Assembly: GCA_900545935.1 (NCBI GenBank)
Contig: URAP01000040.1
Location: 1 to 14,670 of the forward strand
Source: an uncultured Eubacteriales bacterium
Lineage (GTDB): Bacteria; Bacillota; Clostridia; Oscillospirales; CAG-272
DNA: 14,670 nucleotides
Direction of reading: 5' to 3'
Shown in pieces: positions 11,983 through 14,670 of this stretch. The notes under the pieces are model-generated. The model was not told the origin of the DNA and searched no databases. It worked only from the letters and a program-made list of their open reading frames with translations. The position numbers and the translations under genes are program-made. Numbering within the stretch: the first letter of the stretch is position 1; every line of letters starts with the position of its first letter.

Positions 11983-12975
11983 TTGTTCGATTCGGTTGTA
12001 GCAAATAAAGCCACGGTTGATATGCTTACCCGCACTGTCGGCGAGGGCAGGCTGCCGCATGCGCTGATAATAGAGGGCGCATCCGGCAGCGGACGGCATA
12101 CGATCGCTTTCTCGATCGCCTCGGCGCTTGCCGGAGGAGATGCGGAGACCGAGCATAGAATGCGCGATGGACTTTGCCCGGATGTCAGGCTTATCGGCTG
12201 TGCCGACGGGCGCAAGACTATCGGTGTAGAGACCGTTCGTGAGCTCGCGCGTCAGGCTTATATAACATCGAACGAATTCAGCTTCCGAATGTTCATTATC
12301 GAGGATGCCGAGCTTATGACCGCCTCGGCGCAGAATGCATTTTTAAAGCTCTTTGAGGAGCCGCCGCAGGGTGTATACTTTGTGCTGCTTTGTCTGTCTG
12401 CCTCGATGCTGCTTCCGACCGTTCGTTCCCGTGCACAGCTGCTGCGCACCGAGCGCTGCCGTGATGAGGACATTCGCAGATATCTTATAGCCTCGAGCCC
12501 GCGCGCAGCGACGCTTGCTCGTGACGGCGCAGCCGAGCTTGACCGAATAATATTGTCTGCCGAGGGCTCTATCGGCGAGGCAATGCGCTTGCTTGCCCGT
12601 TCCGGCGTTTCTGACAAAGCACGCGAAATTTCCGACGGAGTTATCCGCGCCGTCACTTCTCGTTCCGGTGTCGCTATTATGCTCTCGGTATCCCGACTTT
12701 CCTCCGATCGCTCAGAGGCGGCGGATATACTCGAGCTTGTTTTAGACGGACTGCGTGAGCTGCTTTTTGCCCGCTGCTGTGACGATGAGCAGGACGGGAC
12801 ATTACCGAACACATCCGCGAATATCGGTACGGACCTTGCCGATTCGCTGAGCACGCGAGAGCTTTGCGAATGTATGGCAGCCGTCGGCGAGACTCGCGAC
12901 CGCATTCTGCATAACGCTAATGTGCGCCTCGCGCTGACCTCAGCCGCACTGCGACTCAGACACGTTATGGATTGA
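11983..12975 (+). CDS. holB: DNA polymerase III delta prime subunit (HolB), TTG start, zinc module lost
   Basis: A 330-residue AAA+ clamp-loader subunit that helps load the beta clamp during replication. Seen: the opening DSVVANKATVDML.R....GRLPHALIIEG typical of delta prime, a degenerate P-loop GASGSGRHT (32-40, Arg38 for the usual Lys), IGVETVRELAR (80-90), FIIEDAELMTASAQNAFLKLFEEPP (two conserved blocks, 104-128), and LLPTVRSRAQ (143-152) where the usual SRC reads SRA. The start is TTG 11983 because GGAGGAG lies five bases upstream; an earlier in-frame TTG at 11953 has no ribosome site and falls before the predicted transcript start. The four-cysteine zinc module normally between the P-loop and the HPD-type segment is missing: only C65 remains. 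The next gene is ricT, an arrangement shared with B. subtilis (holB-yaaT). Assignment is firm. Confidence 0.9.
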   Translation: MFDSVVANKATVDMLTRTVGEGRLPHALIIEGASGSGRHTIAFSIASALAGGDAETEHRMRDGLCPDVRLIGCADGRKTIGVETVRELARQAYITSNEFSFRMFIIEDAELMTASAQNAFLKLFEEPPQGVYFVLLCLSASMLLPTVRSRAQLLRTERCRDEDIRRYLIASSPRAATLARDGAAELDRIILSAEGSIGEAMRLLARSGVSDKAREISDGVIRAVTSRSGVAIMLSVSRLSSDRSEAADILELVLDGLRELLFARCCDDEQDGTLPNTSANIGTDLADSLSTRELCECMAAVGETRDRILHNANVRLALTSAALRLRHVMD

Positions 12976-12984
12976 TACTGTCTC

Positions 12985-13070
12985 TGTCCGATGCCGTGTA
13001 TCCACGCTGTGCATGACGAATATTGCATCGGCTGCCCCGTATGCGGAGACCGTCGGACACAGATTTTTAT
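12985..13070 (+). promoter_or_regulatory. holB-ricT intercistronic element with competing stems
   Basis: CCGATGC (12988-12994) can pair with GCATCGG (13025-13031). The overlapping TGTCCGA (12985-12991) can instead pair with TCGGACA (13053-13059), which is followed by CAGATTTTTAT. The two pairings are mutually exclusive, as in an attenuator, but the second stem is short and its loop is 61 bases. Speculative. Confidence 0.25.
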
Positions 13071-13102
13071 AATCTTTATGTTTATTACCGAAAGGAAACA
13101 AT

Positions 13103-14670
13103 ATGGATTTTACCGAATTTAACGGAAACAGCTCCGAGCGCGAGGGCGCGGAGAGTGAATGTAATATTGCCGCAGAGGCTCTGCGGAACGAGGCAAAGGA
13201 CGACGTAGGCAGAGCCGTTTATGACGACGACGGCTTCAGCGCGGACGGCTGTGAGGACACGACGTATGCTTCCGGTGTTGTCAGCGACAACGACTTTGAC
13301 GGAGATGCTTCAATCGACGGAGCAAGCTCAGATGATATGCTTGAGGCTGAGGCAGATGAGCTGTCGACAGTATCCGTTACTGTGACAGCTTTCCCGGATG
13401 AATTTGAGACAAATAATGACGAGGCTGACTCGGAAACAGAAGCTGCCGACGATATCTGCGATACTTCGGAGAGCGGAACTGCCGCGGAATCCGCAGAGGA
13501 GCAGGCCGCCGATTCCGAGAACGGCGCCAAGCGAAGCTATGATGTTATCTCGGTCAGCTTCAAAAAATCGGGCAAGGACTATTATTTCGACTCTATGGGA
13601 GAAAAATATTCGCGCGGAGATAATATTATAGTTGAGACCTCGCGCGGAACGGAGTACGGCACTGTCATATCGGGGAATCGCATAGTTTCAGATCGCGAGG
13701 TGGTCCTGCCTCTGCGTCCGGTACTGCGACGCGCTACCGAGGCTGACGAGCAGATTCATCGGGAAAACCTCAGAAAAGAGATCGACGCATACAATGCCTG
13801 CGTTGAAAAGATAGCAAAGCACGGGCTTGAGATGAAGCTGGTCGATGTTGAATATACCTTTGACAACAGTAAGCTCATCTTTTACTTTACCGCGGAGGGC
13901 AGAGTCGATTTTCGCGAGCTTGTCAAGGATCTTGCTTCTATGTTCAGGACCCGCATAGAGCTGCGTCAGATAGGCATACGAGACGAAGCTAAGATCATGG
14001 GCGGCCTCGGCATCTGCGGCAGACCGTTCTGCTGCCATTCGTTCCTCTCCGATTTTGTTCAGGTGTCGATAAAGATGGCAAAGGAACAGAATCTCTCGCT
14101 CAATTCGAGCAAGACGAGCGGCGCCTGCGGCAGACTTATGTGCTGTCTGCGCTATGAATACGATGTCTATTGCGAGGAGATAAAGAAGACTCCTAAGCTC
14201 GATGCGGTTGTTGAGACTCCCGACGGCGAGGGAATAGTCAAGGAGACCATGCCTCTTACGGGAAAGATAAGAGTCGAGATAAGAAAGAAGCACGACACAT
14301 CGGTTAAGGTATACAGCCGAGACGATGTTACGGTTGTTCAGGGAAAGACAGCCAAGGAGTATATTGCCGAGAAGAATGCGGAGCTGGAGCGTCTTGAGGC
14401 TTCCCGCCCGGAGCGCCAGGAGCGACCCGAGCGTAAGCCTATGCCGAAGCCGGATAAGGCTGCAACCATCGAGGAGGCAGAGAACCGCAGAGCCGAGAGA
14501 GCCGCTCAGGCACGCGCACGCATTGCGCTTGCGGACAGAGAGGCTGATGTCGCGGACGGCGGACAGGTCGAGTCTCGCGGCGGTGCGGGACAGCGCCGTG
14601 AAGGCAGACCTCAGCGCGACCGCAGAGGCGGGCGCGGCAGAGAGAATCGCGACGGCAGAGAGAATCGCGA
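13103..14670 (+). CDS. ricT: PSP1-domain protein RicT/YaaT with acidic N-terminal and Arg/Gly-rich C-terminal extensions (3' end cut)
   Basis: Open from ATG 13103 to the right edge; 522 residues are visible. B. subtilis RicT (YaaT, about 275 residues) works with RicA and RicF, binds Fe-S clusters and promotes RNase Y-dependent mRNA maturation and sporulation/biofilm control. Seen: an acidic, low-complexity region (about 1-142) rich in Asp, Glu, Ser and Ala; the PSP1 core (about 145-415) from YDVISVSFKKSGKDYYF through GGLGICGRPFCCHSFL and GACGRLMCCLRYEYDVYC, with cysteines 305, 310, 311, 342, 347, 348 and 357 matching the conserved family set; a charged helical stretch (about 418-480); and a basic tail with RGG, GRGR and GREN repeats. 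The AAAGGA ribosome site at 13091-13096 supports this start and so the acidic extension. It lies 127 bases after holB and is probably cotranscribed. The core is firm; the role of the tails is unknown. Confidence 0.9.
   Translation, partial: MDFTEFNGNSSEREGAESECNIAAEALRNEAKDDVGRAVYDDDGFSADGCEDTTYASGVVSDNDFDGDASIDGASSDDMLEAEADELSTVSVTVTAFPDEFETNNDEADSETEAADDICDTSESGTAAESAEEQAADSENGAKRSYDVISVSFKKSGKDYYFDSMGEKYSRGDNIIVETSRGTEYGTVISGNRIVSDREVVLPLRPVLRRATEADEQIHRENLRKEIDAYNACVEKIAKHGLEMKLVDVEYTFDNSKLIFYFTAEGRVDFRELVKDLASMFRTRIELRQIGIRDEAKIMGGLGICGRPFCCHSFLSDFVQVSIKMAKEQNLSLNSSKTSGACGRLMCCLRYEYDVYCEEIKKTPKLDAVVETPDGEGIVKETMPLTGKIRVEIRKKHDTSVKVYSRDDVTVVQGKTAKEYIAEKNAELERLEASRPERQERPERKPMPKPDKAATIEEAENRRAERAAQARARIALADREADVADGGQVESRGGAGQRREGRPQRDRRGGRGRENRDGRENR
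14636..14670 (+). repeat. 18-bp tandem repeat in the ricT tail, continuing off the edge
   Basis: GGCAGAGAGAATCGCGAC at 14636-14653 is followed immediately by 17 matching bases (14654-14670). The unit encodes Gly-Arg-Glu-Asn-Arg-Asp and is in frame. Further copies beyond the window are likely but not seen. Confidence 0.75.

Noticed and set aside
1..14670. Searched for tRNA, rRNA, CRISPR arrays, insertion sequences, integrases, attachment sites and toxin-antitoxin pairs
   Set aside because: No cloverleaf, spaced repeat array, transposase motif or paired terminal inverted repeats were seen by eye.

Overview
The window looks like chromosomal DNA from an anaerobic Firmicute of class Clostridia, most likely an uncultured gut-type member of the Ruminococcaceae/Oscillospirales. 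Four points support this: a secreted protein with C.CG modules and a C-terminal dockerin; an oxygen-sensitive 2-hydroxyacyl-CoA dehydratase activase; the Firmicute gene pair holB-ricT; and purine-rich GGAGG-type ribosome sites with near-perfect TTGACA-17-TATAAT promoters. This placement is inferred from gene content. I saw no tRNA, rRNA, CRISPR array, transposase or phage gene.

Layout. 1-660 (-) is the N-terminal part of a dehydratase activase running off the left edge. 959-2347 (-) is the tRNA methylthiotransferase mtaB, with its own promoter, a long structured leader and a terminator. Divergent from it, 2695-5403 (+) encodes a large secreted modular protein (CHAP hydrolase, peptidoglycan-binding domain, two carbohydrate-binding-like domains, dockerin) behind a consensus promoter whose -35 lies in a perfect 18-bp palindrome. 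A bidirectional terminator near 5421-5473 separates it from a convergent type IIA topoisomerase A subunit (5608-7797, -). Upstream of that is a 383-base non-coding stretch full of hairpins, then a small HEAT-repeat protein (8181-8564, -).

8734-11056 (-) is a probable sugar-acid catabolic cluster. In transcription order it holds a xylose-isomerase-like TIM-barrel protein, a small protein of the Anabaena sensory rhodopsin transducer (ASRT) family, and a fructuronate reductase-type SDR (UxuB/YjmF). A four-helix membrane protein (11168-11632, -) lies upstream.

The right end (+) is a replication/RNA-processing pair from a consensus promoter at 11921-11949. It comprises holB (DNA polymerase III delta prime, TTG start, zinc module lost) and a ricT/yaaT PSP1-domain gene with an acidic N-terminal extension and an Arg/Gly-rich C-terminal tail that runs off the right edge.

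Most of the window is ordinary core genome. The parts most worth following up are the ASRT-TIM barrel-UxuB cluster with its structured intergenic RNA, the dockerin-tagged cell-wall hydrolase with its operator-like palindrome, the extended RicT with a possible switching leader, and the hairpin-dense region 7798-8180. I found no clear-cut new multi-gene system.
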